Below are positions 22,749 through 33,256 of a stretch of DNA of 64,000 nt, piece after piece; within the stretch, counting starts at the first letter, position 1, and the number at the start of each line of letters is the position of its first letter. Origin of the DNA: Pholiota molesta. Taxonomy: Eukaryota; Basidiomycota; Agaricomycetes; Agaricales; Strophariaceae. The position numbers and the translations under genes are program-made. The notes below the pieces were generated by a model. That model saw only the letters and a list, made by a program, of their open reading frames with translations. It ran no database searches and had not been told where the DNA came from. The stretch covers positions 62,001 to 126,000 of the forward strand of contig JACGCK010000028.1 in assembly GCA_014925825.1 (NCBI GenBank), written 5' to 3'.

Positions 22749-23666
22749 TCAGCACTTAAACTCCTGGCATACCAGCGTCCAAATACTATCGGGATGTCGA
22801 TTCAAATTCGACTTATACCTGATCAGACTCCGAAGGCGATAGATCTCGATGATGTCGCCAATGCCCAACTTCTGCCCGTCCTGCAAAGACAGTGGCTCTT
22901 CACGGATGCACAGGTCCATATACGCAGGCCCAAGCCAGCCCTGGACGTCGAATTCTTTTCCTACCTCAATGCGGTCGGCGGACGTGACGAGCAAGTTTGA
23001 GAGCTTGGCAACGGCGAGGCTGCGGACGGAGGAAAAATCCCATTGCGTGGCGACTTTGAGCACGGAGATCCATGCATCTGTCCCTGTTAGCTCGGAGATG
23101 CAGAAGTCCCTGCAGGATTTGAGCATGGAAGAGCATCGTGGATGCGAAGGATGCTACGGACTTTGGATACAAAACTTCGAGAAAGCGCTCGAAGTCCTTA
23201 GGCGTGAAGCCCGAGAGCTTGATGGGCCTCTCGTCTGTTTCTCCCTCTACCTCGTCCCCGGGTGGGGGTGGCAGCGAGAACATGGAGCCGAATATGGGGG
23301 AATCGCGCTGAAAGAAGTAGCGGTGCACCTTGAATAACACGGTGCCAACCTAAATACCAGCGGGCGCATTGAGTCAATTTCATCCGGAGTCGTCTGTTGG
23401 TTCCGTCTGGCACTGACCGAAAATATGACGTTCCCGTCTGAGAAATAAAACCTTGCATGCTGGACATTTTCCGTGTGGGACCCCGACGCACATAGTTTGA
23501 TGCACAAACTGGCTGGCCTGAGCTCCTTATGAGATACAGTCTGATTTAATGGAGTTGTTTTCGGACTCGAAGCCACTTCTCTCAGGTGTACGAGATTGGG
23601 CTCCGTCGAAAGAAGACGCGTGTAATAATCGCTGGAACCGAATTGACGCGAAGACCCACTGGCCAT
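22749..23666 (-). CDS. BTB/POZ domain protein
   Basis: Three minus-strand exons (23666-23418, 23349-23162, 23109-22749) join in frame to 265 residues. The sequence HARFYFSDGNVIF, then VGTVLFKVHRYFFQRDSPIF, is the classic start of the BTB fold in agaricomycete BTB proteins. PIKLSGFTPKDFERFLEVLYPKDF (the exposed helix and strand) and a helical C-terminus with WISVLKVATQWDFSSVRSLA follow. BTB domains mediate dimerisation or cullin-3 adaptor binding. This family is large and mostly uncharacterised in mushrooms. The gene at 56218 belongs to the same broad family. The 54-nt intron after LYPK removes an otherwise misleading open frame. Confidence 0.88.
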
Positions 23667-23952
23667 GGTTAGCTTGTTTCGAAAAAGAAATGGGAGAGGG
23701 AAAGAAATATTGCTAGAATTGGTGTCATGAACAATTGGAGTAGTAGGACATTGGGTGCTGGAGTGTTTCAGTCAAATATCTTTTGAGTGAGCATCTGAGA
23801 CTCAAAGATGTTGACTATGATGAGCAAATGGCAGTCACAATCACTGAATTAAGCGCTCATCAACTTTCAAATTTAAAATTCTTTACTCGAAGATAAGACC
23901 GCATATGGAATTTGAGGGCATATGAAGTTGGTGCTCATATTAGTTTAATGAG

Positions 23953-24243
23953 TCAAGCACTGGTAATTGGGTAGCAGCATCCCCAGCATCCTTCAAACCC
24001 GCTAAGGCCTTCATCTTCAAGGCAAATCGGGCGTTCCACAGCGCAAGCAGTGGTTGGACAGACGACGCTGCAACACCTCCAGCAGCCCTCCGATTCAAGT
24101 CCAAGTTCAGGAAATGGGCAAGGCGGTGGTGCAGAGAAGCATTCATCGGCAGGGCAGACAATCATTCCCGATGACGATGTCTGTGCATGGCCCTTGATTA
24201 TCGTTGCTACAAGAAAGATGGCGGCTGGAAAGATTGACTTCAT
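23953..24243 (-). CDS. Small secreted cysteine-rich protein
   Basis: Single-exon ORF of 96 residues with a clear signal peptide (MKSIFPAAIFLVATIIKGHA, cut near AQ). The mature part has 12 cysteines in about 75 residues. An internal duplication is visible: ESEGCWRCCSVVC and GFEGCWGCCYPI are two copies of a GCWxCC motif, each preceded by a Cys-Pro or Ile-Cys segment and acidic residues. No intron is needed. The family is unknown to me. Secretion and disulfide bonding are inferred; effector-like, wall or hydrophobin-like roles are all open, but the CC spacing does not match hydrophobins (which need eight Cys in C-CC-C-C-CC-C order). Confidence 0.72.
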   Translation of the reverse strand: MKSIFPAAIFLVATIIKGHAQTSSSGMIVCPADECFSAPPPCPFPELGLESEGCWRCCSVVCPTTACAVERPICLEDEGLSGFEGCWGCCYPITSA

Positions 24244-24919
24244 GTTTGAAGTTTCGTCTGGAATAGGATCAGTACAAGTGAATTTGGTGGGTAACTGTGA
24301 TTGGGCTTACCGAGGATCGAATGTTGCAAGTAAACACAAATGAATCGTTAGTTATGAGCTTGGCCCAATATCTGTTCTTGAAGATTGAGTAAGGGCTTCA
24401 AAAATATTTCAAAGTATGGCTTCAAAAATATCAGGACGACTTCAAACTTACCTCAATCTTCCGTTGTTCCAAGAATTCTGGAGATAAAAGCGAGGGACTG
24501 TTCCTCCGTTTTATAGCTTTCGACTTATGCAACCCTTGTTATCCACTTCCATCGCTACCATCCATTACGTGTATTTCCGATGCAATTCAGTAGCAGTCTA
24601 TTGTGTACCTGTAACTCGAAAGACAAAGTGGCAAGCACAATTTGCCCATGATCAGGCGACCAGAGAGTTCATCGAAAACGATCAATTCACTGAAGTCAAG
24701 GGCGACATGCTTTGATAGCGGAATTAACGGGTAGTCGTCGTTGAGTCGTCGGTCGACCACTTGAAGGTGCAGCAGGTGGGCCTGGAAGAAAACTGCGTGG
24801 TATTGATTGAGCAGAAATTCCCATGCCGAAAGTCAAAATGAGTTTGATTTAGGAAACGGACTTGAAAGAGGCACTTTATAGACGCGTAAAAGGGAGCATG
24901 CAGAGTTCGCTCGCAATAG
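24244..24919. other. Intergenic region
   Basis: Upstream of the Cys-rich peptide gene and downstream of the GMC gene stop. Short ORFs exist on both strands, but none is protein-like. Confidence 0.4.
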
Positions 24920-26975
24920 TTAAGCAGTCTGTACATCTTGGATGATGACCTCAGCAGCCTTTTCCGAAATCATATACACCGCAGAGATGATATACAAACT
25001 CGGAATTTTTGGAAAGACACTCGCATCTACCACTCGCAGGCCATTCACACCCTTGACTCTAAACTTGGAATCCAGAGCGGAATTAGAATCGTCGTCAGCA
25101 CCAATGGGAACGGTGCAGCTGGCATGATGGCCCCATGCCTCATTCTTGATCCATTGTTTTACATCGTCTTCGCTTTGTATGTCAGGTCCAGGTACTTGCT
25201 CTATGAACGACCCTCCGAGCGGAATCATATCTTGGAACATCTTCCTCGCGAGCTGAACACCCTCGAATGATGCCTGCAGGTCTAGGTCCCCACCGTCTGT
25301 GTAACTTCGGAAATTAATCTGCGGCGTGTCTCTAGGGTCACTCGAGCTCAGAGTCACCGTGCCTGCGTTGTTGCGGCTATGGGCTTTCAGCACAAGCCAT
25401 GTCCAGTGCCGCGCATCAGCACTTGTGCGATTCGAGTAGCCTGGGAAATAGCCTTGGAAATTGGCTGGAACGCCTGCGATGATAATATCTGCCTCTGTCG
25501 GCGCCGCAACACTAGTCTGCTGAACTATACCGAGAGCGTATCCATTTGTTGCGTATGTGCCTCGATCGAGAGCATTATCGCGCCAGGTAATAAAGCAGGG
25601 ATCATTGGTCGTGTTGAGGAAAGTGCATCCTTCCAGTATCACAAAGTCTGTGTCGGTGTCCCCAACCACACCAACTTCATATCTATCTTGCATGTTCGTA
25701 CCGACAGCAGGGGAATCGAAGATGACGGAAATATTATGGGAAGTCAACTCGGCGCTCGGGCCAATTCCGGATAGCTTTAGGATCTGTGGGGTATTGAATG
25801 AGCCGCCAGAAATGATGACTTCGCGAGTAGCAAAGAAAGAGCCAGAGCCAGTTGGGATCGCTGACGCGGAATTCGGATCTGCCCGATAAAGATGTTTCCC
25901 TGTCATATAATCGACTCCGATGGCGCGTGGGGTAGAGGAATTGTCGAAGATAACACGAGTGACCAGGGTGTTAAGCTGCAGGTCGAGCTTGAACGTTTTA
26001 CTGCCATCAGCGTTCACGGCGTTTGCGGTATTGAGTATGAGATTTCGATGACTAGAGCGTGTTTTTGGGCCGTTCGAAACCGATATAGGAACTTGATATA
26101 GTCCGGTCGTTGTATCGCGCGTAGGCGAATCACTATTCAGGTCAAGTGTAAGCACTTGGGCGAGTCCAGTAACGGTCGTCAACAAACTGCCGAGGATGCC
26201 TTCTCCAAGAGCCGATGCAGCGCCCTGAACCATGCTCAACACTTTCGTGTCTTTGAGCACCAAGCGGAGATCCGTAAGCGATATATCGAGCCACCCGCCG
26301 AATCCGTGGCCAGGCGTTCCGGGAACTAGATATTGGTTATTCTCCAGCTTGACCCAAAATTGTCGCATATTAGCAGCAGACCACGAATCGTCACCCGTGA
26401 TGTTGGCAATATTGTCCCAGTCGCTCTCTGCGGGATATATCATCACCATTGCGTTATGTTCTGCACATCCTCCTAGGGTCCCGGTTCTGGGATAGTATAT
26501 TCCAAGCGGCTCGCTCCCAGCAGGTGGATTCGGACCAACCCAGAACCGTCCATCAGGCATTTGCCAAGTGAATTTCGAATCTTGTTGGGCAGCGGCGGGG
26601 TCGTCAAAATGCGAGACAAAGTACTGCCAATGGATAGGTGTGTACTCCGATGCCTGAGCTTGTAAGGCGGGGATTTGAACGACATCGTCGTCGCCGTTAT
26701 CGTCTCCGGCATCGATGAGGAGGACAGAAAAACCAGCTTGTGCAAGACGGGCAGCAAGTGGACCACCTCCAGGTCCTGAGCCGACTACGATATAGTCATA
26801 GGTTGCGTTTTGGTTGGCGGCTAGGGCAGTCCGACTTTCGATCCTGGCAGCCTTAGTCAGGAGAGATGACCTTGGGGTGGTTGTGATTAAAGGACAGGAC
26901 GCTAGACAGATATTGAACTTACCAAATAGCTGATAAGACATAAACGAAGTAAAAAGAACTGAAGACAAGCTGCAT
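24920..26975 (-). CDS. Secreted GMC oxidoreductase (aryl-alcohol oxidase/choline dehydrogenase family)
   Basis: Exon 1 (26975-26923) encodes a signal peptide beginning MQLVFSSFYFVYVLSAIW. A long second exon (26870-24920) completes a protein of 667 residues. The FAD-binding motif is YDYIVVGSGPGGGPLAARLA near the N-terminus. PRTGTLGGCAEHNAMVMIYPAES is the GMC signature region, and GGSFNTPQILKLSGIGP is the second GMC signature. WGHHASCTVPIGADDD carries the catalytic His. After GLRVVDASVFPKIPSLYIIS I do not see the second conserved His or Asn usually found near the C-terminus. Enzymes of this fold oxidise alcohols, sugars or choline with FAD and often make hydrogen peroxide outside the cell during lignocellulose decay. 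Substrate cannot be told. A broken paralogue lies at 53.4-54.3 kb. Confidence 0.92.
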
Positions 26976-27159
26976 GGTGTGCAAATGTCAAACCTGAGAT
27001 AATCTGTTAGCCATCGGAGACCATAGCTGTGGTAATATACGCACCTGTCCCGTTGACAATTACAGATGCATGTAACGTAGACGAGTGAAAAAAACGAACG
27101 TGGCATATAACATAATATATACATTCCGGAATATAAGCCAACCTTTGGCTTGCGCAATG
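26976..27159 (-). promoter_or_regulatory. Upstream region of the GMC gene
   Basis: The GMC reading frame stays open upstream to 27157, but codons there do not encode family-like protein and lie across the apparent 5' leader. I take the region as promoter and leader. Confidence 0.4.
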
Positions 27160-27630
27160 CTAATAGAAGTCATTCTCATGGTTATTTTCGGATGGTGCCA
27201 CATAGAACACTAGAAGACTTCTCATAACGAGGATGCCTCCGACAATGACGAAGATGCCTCCTCTCACCCAACAATTCATAGCTAAGAAGACCGTGCAATG
27301 ATACATGAATGAAAGAGCCGAACATGTCGCAAATTTGTTCATCGTTTGCTCGTTGGTCGCACAAGCGATTGTTTGTGGGGAATACCACACACAAACACCA
27401 CCCAGTGAATATATCTGTCTAAAAACTTCGGAAAGCATCAATGGAATCAAATCAAAAATAACGGCCAGATGATCATTATATTTGGCTGAGAGGTATACAT
27501 ACTCACTTGTTGCGCCGAACCATGACAACTTTGACGGTAGGATCTTGAAGTGACCACGGTAATAAAGGCGACCGACGGTCAACGTAATGCCGCGACTAGT
27601 CATGAGAAACAATCGTGTGGTACTGTCCAA
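27160..27630 (-). CDS. Possible membrane protein fragment
   Basis: An open frame of 156 codons shows hydrophobic segments (HLAVIFDLIPLMLSEVF, GGIFVIVGGILVMRSLLVFYVA). It may be part of a multi-exon membrane protein, with GTAAGT- and CAG-like sites inside it. I do not recognise a family. Only one full terminal exon seems present and no clear start context was found. Confidence 0.25.
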   Translation of the reverse strand: MDSTTRLFLMTSRGITLTVGRLYYRGHFKILPSKLSWFGATSEYVYLSAKYNDHLAVIFDLIPLMLSEVFRQIYSLGGVCVWYSPQTIACATNEQTMNKFATCSALSFMYHCTVFLAMNCWVRGGIFVIVGGILVMRSLLVFYVAPSENNHENDFY

Positions 27631-27843
27631 AAGAAGGCTGTCATAAAGAAATAGAGTTAGCTTGCCTATATAGTATGTAGTAGTGGAGTGATCGTACTTG
27701 GCAGAAAGGGCTCACGAAGTGTTACAATATGTCATTTTGATGAGGTGCAAAGTGATCAAATTTTTCGCTGACATCCACTTATTTCCCATTGAACCTGAAA
27801 TAATATTTGCCTCGCAAAAGGACTAGACAAGGAAAAGTAATAA

Positions 27844-29593
27844 TCAATAAGCGGTAGGTTCACCCAGAGTCCTGCGCCATTTCTCTCCTCGATACATCAG
27901 AGCGACAATAGGAAGGAAGGTGACGATGCTTTTACGCAAGAAGAAAATGTTAGGTTGGAAACGTGATGATTCTCAAGAGAAAAACTTACCATATGACAGT
28001 AAATACGGTAAAGGACCATTCAAACCCAACCTAAAGTGATGGTCAGCACAAGAATCACATATTCAACGAGTCAAGATTACCTCCTCTCCAAAAGGAATGC
28101 TGATAAAGACAATTTGATCAATAAACACTACGCGGAATAGGAATTATCAAGCTTACGAATAAAACCCGAGAGTCAGACCAAAGATTTGTCGGAAGAAACT
28201 GTATATTATTCATGAGCACAACAATGACAGAACGAAAAGATTAACGGAGACATACGTGAAGCATTGGCTGATATCGTTGCTTCTGGAATGGTAGCAATCG
28301 CTGCAGCTATAAGTGAAGCAAACGGAGGTGACGATTTGGACTGGGATAGGATGATCTGATGAGCGTTCCTTTCAACAGAAAAAGAGAGGCCTTACTTCCA
28401 AAGCAAGCTACAGCTAGAGAAGGAAATGGAGCTAAGGTGACGTTCTACAGTGATCCGAGATAGCGACGTACCCATGCCTATACACGGGGCGATGAAAGTT
28501 GTCGCAAAATGGATTGTCAACCCATCTAGAGAGACAGATAAACATTATGAGCACGACACTCTGACAAGAAACGCACATCTATTAGTGAGAAACAGGAAAT
28601 GAGCACCCGTTATTGGCCAAAGTATCTTATTCGAACAATTCGTTACTCACATCATCAATCCGATAGGAACAGTCGCTGCGCCGGTCCAGATACCTTGCAA
28701 GCGAACTTCGGGTGGGGCAGTTGCGTTGTTCTTCAGCGCGCGTTTTCGAGCTCTCTGCATCATTGCATCCGTAACAGGGCCAGAGCAAAGTTCGCCCAAA
28801 GACCTAAGTATAAGTGATGTTGAGATGATTTTGGTCATCCAAATTAACATAACGACCCTTACGCTCCGACCAACAGGCTGACTCCATTGGCGAGACTGAA
28901 ATGCCACGAAATAATTTAAATTTGGCCACTTGATATAACACATATGAACTCACCCGTTCCGTACCGCGTCGAAATGGTATATTTTAGTGAAGAGGGTCGC
29001 TAGTGTTAATGCGGGTTCGATAGAGGCAAATCCGTATGTCACAGCGCTTTCGAAAACGAGTCAGTGATCATTTTATGGCGGACAATAAAACTAGGATTGA
29101 CATACTAGTATAGCGCTGGAAAGGTAACGGAGGGGTATTTCAACATACTAAGAGGCTTTATCACGAAGTCAGTGGCTTTCATTTGACGAGACGGCGGTCG
29201 ATCAAGGTCCCAGAACCACATGCGGCGCAAATAAGTGCTGAATTCCATCGGAGGAGGGTGGTAAACGTCTCCTGTTGTCGAGACATCCTCTAGTTCGTCT
29301 ATCTGTTCCTTTTCTTGTTCCACTAAGCTCGCATCTGTTGCATCGTCGTCGGGTCTGTCGAATAGGGTCTCTGGCATGAAAAAAGCGAAAAGATGAACAT
29401 GGCGCCATTCAAGATCGCTCCAACCCAGAAACACCACCGCCAGCCTCGAGCTCGGGCAACATATCCGCCAACCTAGTAGACAATATCAAAACATGACGAG
29501 AACAAAAGCGGCTCGCAACGTACAATTGGGCCAGATGAGCACCATTGGTCAGCATGAGAGTGAAGAATCCCATCGCCTTTCCTCTCTGGTGAG
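27844..29593 (-). pseudogene. MFS transporter gene, 3' portion (split by retrotransposons)
   Basis: Minus-strand exons continue the transporter begun at 40863. AHQRGKAMGFFTLMLTNGAH (from 29597) and VGGYVARARGWRWCFWVGAI are the loop and helices 4-5 of a drug:H+ antiporter-type MFS protein. Then come FFMPETLFDRPDDDATD, a long acidic cytosolic loop, further helices in short exons (for example ANGVSLLVG... near 28880 and EVRLQGIWTGAATVPIG near 28690), and a last exon ending EKWRRTLGEPTAY with stop at 27844-27846. The gene is separated from its first 179 or so codons by 10.7 kb of mobile DNA. In addition, one base is missing or two are extra near 29378, in a T-run on the coding strand. Transport substrate is unknown. 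Confidence 0.85.
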
Positions 29594-29689
29594 CCAATGA
29601 TCACGAGGCATGGATCACGCAGTGAGTAGGGGGTTTGAGCGCTCGGCGGCTGTTGGCCAGCCGAGCGCCCATATTTAAGATATTTTAAA
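29594..29689 (-). repeat. Terminal B-type module of the minus-strand Ngaro element (left outer end)
   Basis: The sequence matches 35468-35562 almost base for base. Its outer edge abuts the MFS exon. It contains a GC-rich imperfect palindrome around GCGCTCGGCGGCTGTTGGCC. It is followed within three bases by the related module of the other element in opposite orientation. Confidence 0.8.
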
Positions 29690-30062
29690 CCTCGACGGCA
29701 TTGACAATATAAATCTTGTAAATAGGGCGCTTGGCTGGCCATCAGCCGCTGGGCGCCCAAAAACCCCCTACCTTTTTTGGATGTGTTAATCCATGCCCCG
29801 TGATCATTGGTCGAGCTTAAGTTCAAACTTACCCAAGTCCAATGAGAGCGCCGAGGCCTCTGGTACGCACAGACACCCTTGTCACGTGCCTATGAGCAGA
29901 GACAAGATTTCGCGGCCGTCCTGCCTGTGAGCTGGACCGTGCGCCGGATTATCTTAGCCCCCGTGGGCCTGTAAATTTTGACCAGTGGGATTCCCTCCCT
30001 CACTCTTTCTCATCATCATCAGTCTCGGACTCTTAGTACCAGAGGCAGCTCTTTTTCGTTAC
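29690..30062 (+). repeat. Direct repeat at left of plus-strand Ngaro element (B plus A1)
   Basis: Begins CCTCGACGGCATTGAC and ends TTCGTTAC. It repeats at 34565-34940 with, as far as I can read, only three differences, all in length of C or T runs. Bases 29813-30062 correspond to the A repeat (5' leader). Confidence 0.88.
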
Positions 30063-30100
30063 TATTACTTCGTCATCGTACCTCACTTCAAGCCCGTACT

Positions 30101-31473
30101 ATGCCCAATGAATCCTTTGAAATTGTCGAACACCCGGCGGCCGGGCCACCCGCAGAACAAACTCAAATGCCCACCCACGAGGCACTACAGCCCCGCGACC
30201 TCGGTTGCTGGACGTCTGAGGCGCTCAACCCAGGAACCACCAGAACCCACTCCGCCGGGTTCGGCGCGGCCGAGCCTGCTGGAACGCCTACGGCCACCGA
30301 ACCTTCCCTTGCTGGCCAGGCTGAGCAGCAACAACGGATCGAGGAGCTCGACGGCATCGTCGATCGCTTCAGGTCCGACCAACTCAGCAAGCCGCAAGCG
30401 CTCGCGCTCATCTTTCGAACACTCGGGTACAATCCTGACTCCAGCGACCCATCCCAAGAACAGGCGCTTACATTATACCTCGCGGCCATCAACTCACACG
30501 AGGAGGCCACTCGAGAGTCGCTTAGGCGAGGCGCCCCATATGGGGAAATCCTGGAGAAGAAGGAGAAGTCGCGGGAGAACTTCTCGAACCACGTCGAGAT
30601 CCCGATGTCGATCGGCGCATCAACGATCTCGTCAGTGAACTCTCCGCCAAGTCCGTCGCGGCAGACCCAGGAGACGATGATGATGGAGACAGACCAACCA
30701 AACGAGCTCGACTTACCTTGTCTGACATGCCATGGTACAAGGATGAACTCGAAGGGCGGACTCAGGCAATCCCATCTGTCAAAGAACCGGAGCTCCTCGC
30801 CCTCTTCGCCCGTGACATCACCCAGGTTAAATTCTGGATCCGAATTCGCCCTCGCCCCTCCGGTTTCCCAACGTCACAATGGGAGCGCATCATCCGAGGA
30901 GAACCCGTCGACCTCAACGCAGTCTTCAGCAACCTCCATCGAACGGAGCCTGCTAAGGAGAGTGTTGGGCGCGTGGGAGATACTCAAATCACGTTCGGAG
31001 TCGCTGAACCGAAAAGCGGGTTGAGACAGCGGGACTGGATCTCAGCATGGAATCGGGTCGTCCGCGCCACGAGCTTCGTTTCAGGCACCGAGAGCAGGAA
31101 CTCCGCACCTACGGCGAGTACATCGAAGCCTGTTTGCAGCCAAGATCGTTTCAACGCACCCGCGCATCATCATGTTCGACATCGCGTCCGCAATGAAGTC
31201 GCCGGTGGTCAGCGCAGCGTGCTCTCCGACGCCTCATCCGATTCCAGCACCTCTACTCAGCCATTGTCGCTGCGATGGTGTCGAGCCAAGCGCGGATCAG
31301 GAACACGGAGTCAATCCGGGCGACCTCCAAAGGCAACAGACCCGGCGCCTGCAACCGCTTCAACTCCCGCTCCGGATGCAACTCCAGCGACTGCAAATAC
31401 CAACATATCTGCCGAATCTGTCGCATGTCCGGGCCACTCCAGCGAAAACTGCGACAAGCGCGGGAAGCAGTAA
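30101..31473 (+). pseudogene. Gag-like protein of the plus-strand Ngaro element, frameshifted
   Basis: Starts MPNESFEIVEHPAAGPPAE, parallel to MPDDSFEVVEHP of the intact copy. Through about 30560 the frame matches the intact Gag (RIEELDGIVDRFRSDQLS, AAINSHEEATRES). Then the Gag frame is lost and resumes at 30718 with MSDMPWYKDELEGRTQA and FWIRIRPRPSGFPTSQWERI, to be lost again near 31030. The part equivalent to the zinc-binding Cys-rich tail is recognisable around 31330-31470 in another frame (CNRFNSRSGCNSSDCKYQHIC). Confidence 0.8.
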
Positions 31474-31479
31474 ACTCGC

Positions 31480-33256
31480 CCACGGTGCTTCCCGCGCTAC
31501 CTTCGGTACAACGTGTGGACGATGAGCGTCGTCTTTCTACCAACTACTGCTGAATGGACAGAAACCGCTGAGCCCTCCCTCCGTTCCCCTCCATGAACTT
31601 AACAACCCCATCGCCCAGAAAACCATCTCTGAAAACCACATCTCTTCTCAGTCTCCACCCCAATCAATGTGATGTCTTCGAAAAGTTGCTGGCAACCCAC
31701 CCCAACCAACCATTGTCGTCCGTCTGTAGGGGTCTCCGTGAGGGCTTCTGGCCATGGGCCGATACCCGCATTGGTGATACCCGAACCCACTCCGAAGACC
31801 GTGGAACACCCTCCGACCCGACAAGGCGCCTTTCTTCGTGCGCAGCGGACATCGAGATCGAAAAGGGCCGTTCTCCGAATCCTTCGGCCCCACCTCCTGC
31901 CGGGCATGTACTGCATGCCCATCCACGCCGTTCCGAAACCGCACTCGTCCGATTTTCGTTTAGTCACGACCACAGCGCCGGTCCCTTCTCGCTCAACAGC
32001 ATGATGATGGCCAGAAAGTGCGCGGCTTTCCTCTCGATAATATGCGTCATATGGCGAACTGCTTCTAGCCCTCCGACGGACCCATGGCGACCGCCCCTCG
32101 TCATGTTCAAGTCGGATATTGCAGAAGCGTACCGTCTCCTCCCCATGCACCCATATGGCAGCTGAAGCAGGCAGTATTCGTCGATGGCGAAGGACACATC
32201 GACCATCGCAACTGCTTTGGCAATTGTGGTTCTAATGGATCTTCATCTGCGTCAACGGCCTCATCGCTGGATCGTCAATATGTAAGGAGATCTGGGATCT
32301 TCACTTAGTCGACGACTCTCCGGTGCTGGAATTTGCGACCACTCACTACTATGCCCCTACAACAAGCTCATGCCCACGAAACAGTCGCTCTCCTCCAAGT
32401 CTGGGACGAACTTGGTGTCCCCCACAAGGAGAAAAAGCAGGTCTTTGGCAGCCCCTCACCATTATCGGCATCGACGTCGATCCCAACCCATGACCCTCAC
32501 CCTCCCCAGCGACTCACGTCAATCCCTACTCGAGGAGCTTCGCCTTGGGGCTCCAAACCAACAGCCGCGCGAACGGCGCCTTCAAGCTCAAGAATGGCAG
32601 TGCTCGCGGATGGGTTAACTGGGCGCTAAACGTCTATCCCTTGCTTCGACCGGCGCTCAACAACTTCTACCCCAAGATCGCCGGCAAATTGGCTCCTCGC
32701 GAACGGTTTGGGTCAACAACGCCATTCGCGAGACTTCAACTGGGCGCCGACCTCCTCCACGTTCGTCGGGGTTCGTCTGCTCAAATCCAAGGCCTGGGAC
32801 CCTCACTCGCAGACGTCACTGTTACTGCGACGCCTGCTTAGAGGCATGGGTTCTGGTTCCCTGATCACCGAGTCGGGTACTACTCCCCGTGCCTTCGAAA
32901 CCCCCTCTGACCACATTTCTTTTTCGAGGCTCTCTGTGTCGTTTCCGCACTCCAGCGGGCACACCTTTCCTCTCCTGACGGCGCGCGTATTGTTATCTAC
33001 ACTGACAATATGAACACCGTGACATGTTCGCTCCCTCCATTGTTTACCCTCATTCAACCGCCTGCTCCGTTTCGCCGTTGACCTTCTGTTTGAGGGTGAT
33101 CACGACCTTCGTGTCCTTCATGTCCCGGGCGAGGAGAATGTTGTTGCGGACGCCATCTCCCGCCAGGATTTTGGTACCGCGCTTCGTCTCATCCCTGACC
33201 TCAAGCTTTTAGACTTTCAACCCCCTCATTCGGCGCTGGGGGCTGCGAGGAAATGA
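31480..33256 (+). pseudogene. Reverse transcriptase/RNase H of the plus-strand Ngaro element, frameshifted
   Basis: Pieces parallel to the intact minus-strand protein appear in three frames: SVCRGLREGFWPWADTRIG near 31720, MYCMPIHAVPKPHSSDFRLV near 31905-31965, VMFKSDIAEAYRLLPMHPYG near 32100, WVNWALNVYPLLRPALNNFY near 32610 and VADAISRQDFGTALR near 33145. The active-site region equivalent to YVDD reads VDDSPV near 32310. At least six frame breaks are needed. The stop codon overlaps the recombinase start as ATGA at 33253-33256. Confidence 0.8.

Noticed and set aside
25379..26766. Open frames opposite the GMC gene
   Set aside because: Shadow frames; the minus-strand frame carries all GMC motifs.
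31593..32629. Plus-strand frames within the decayed Ngaro RT
   Set aside because: Fragments of the RT read in wrong frames between frame breaks; not separate genes.
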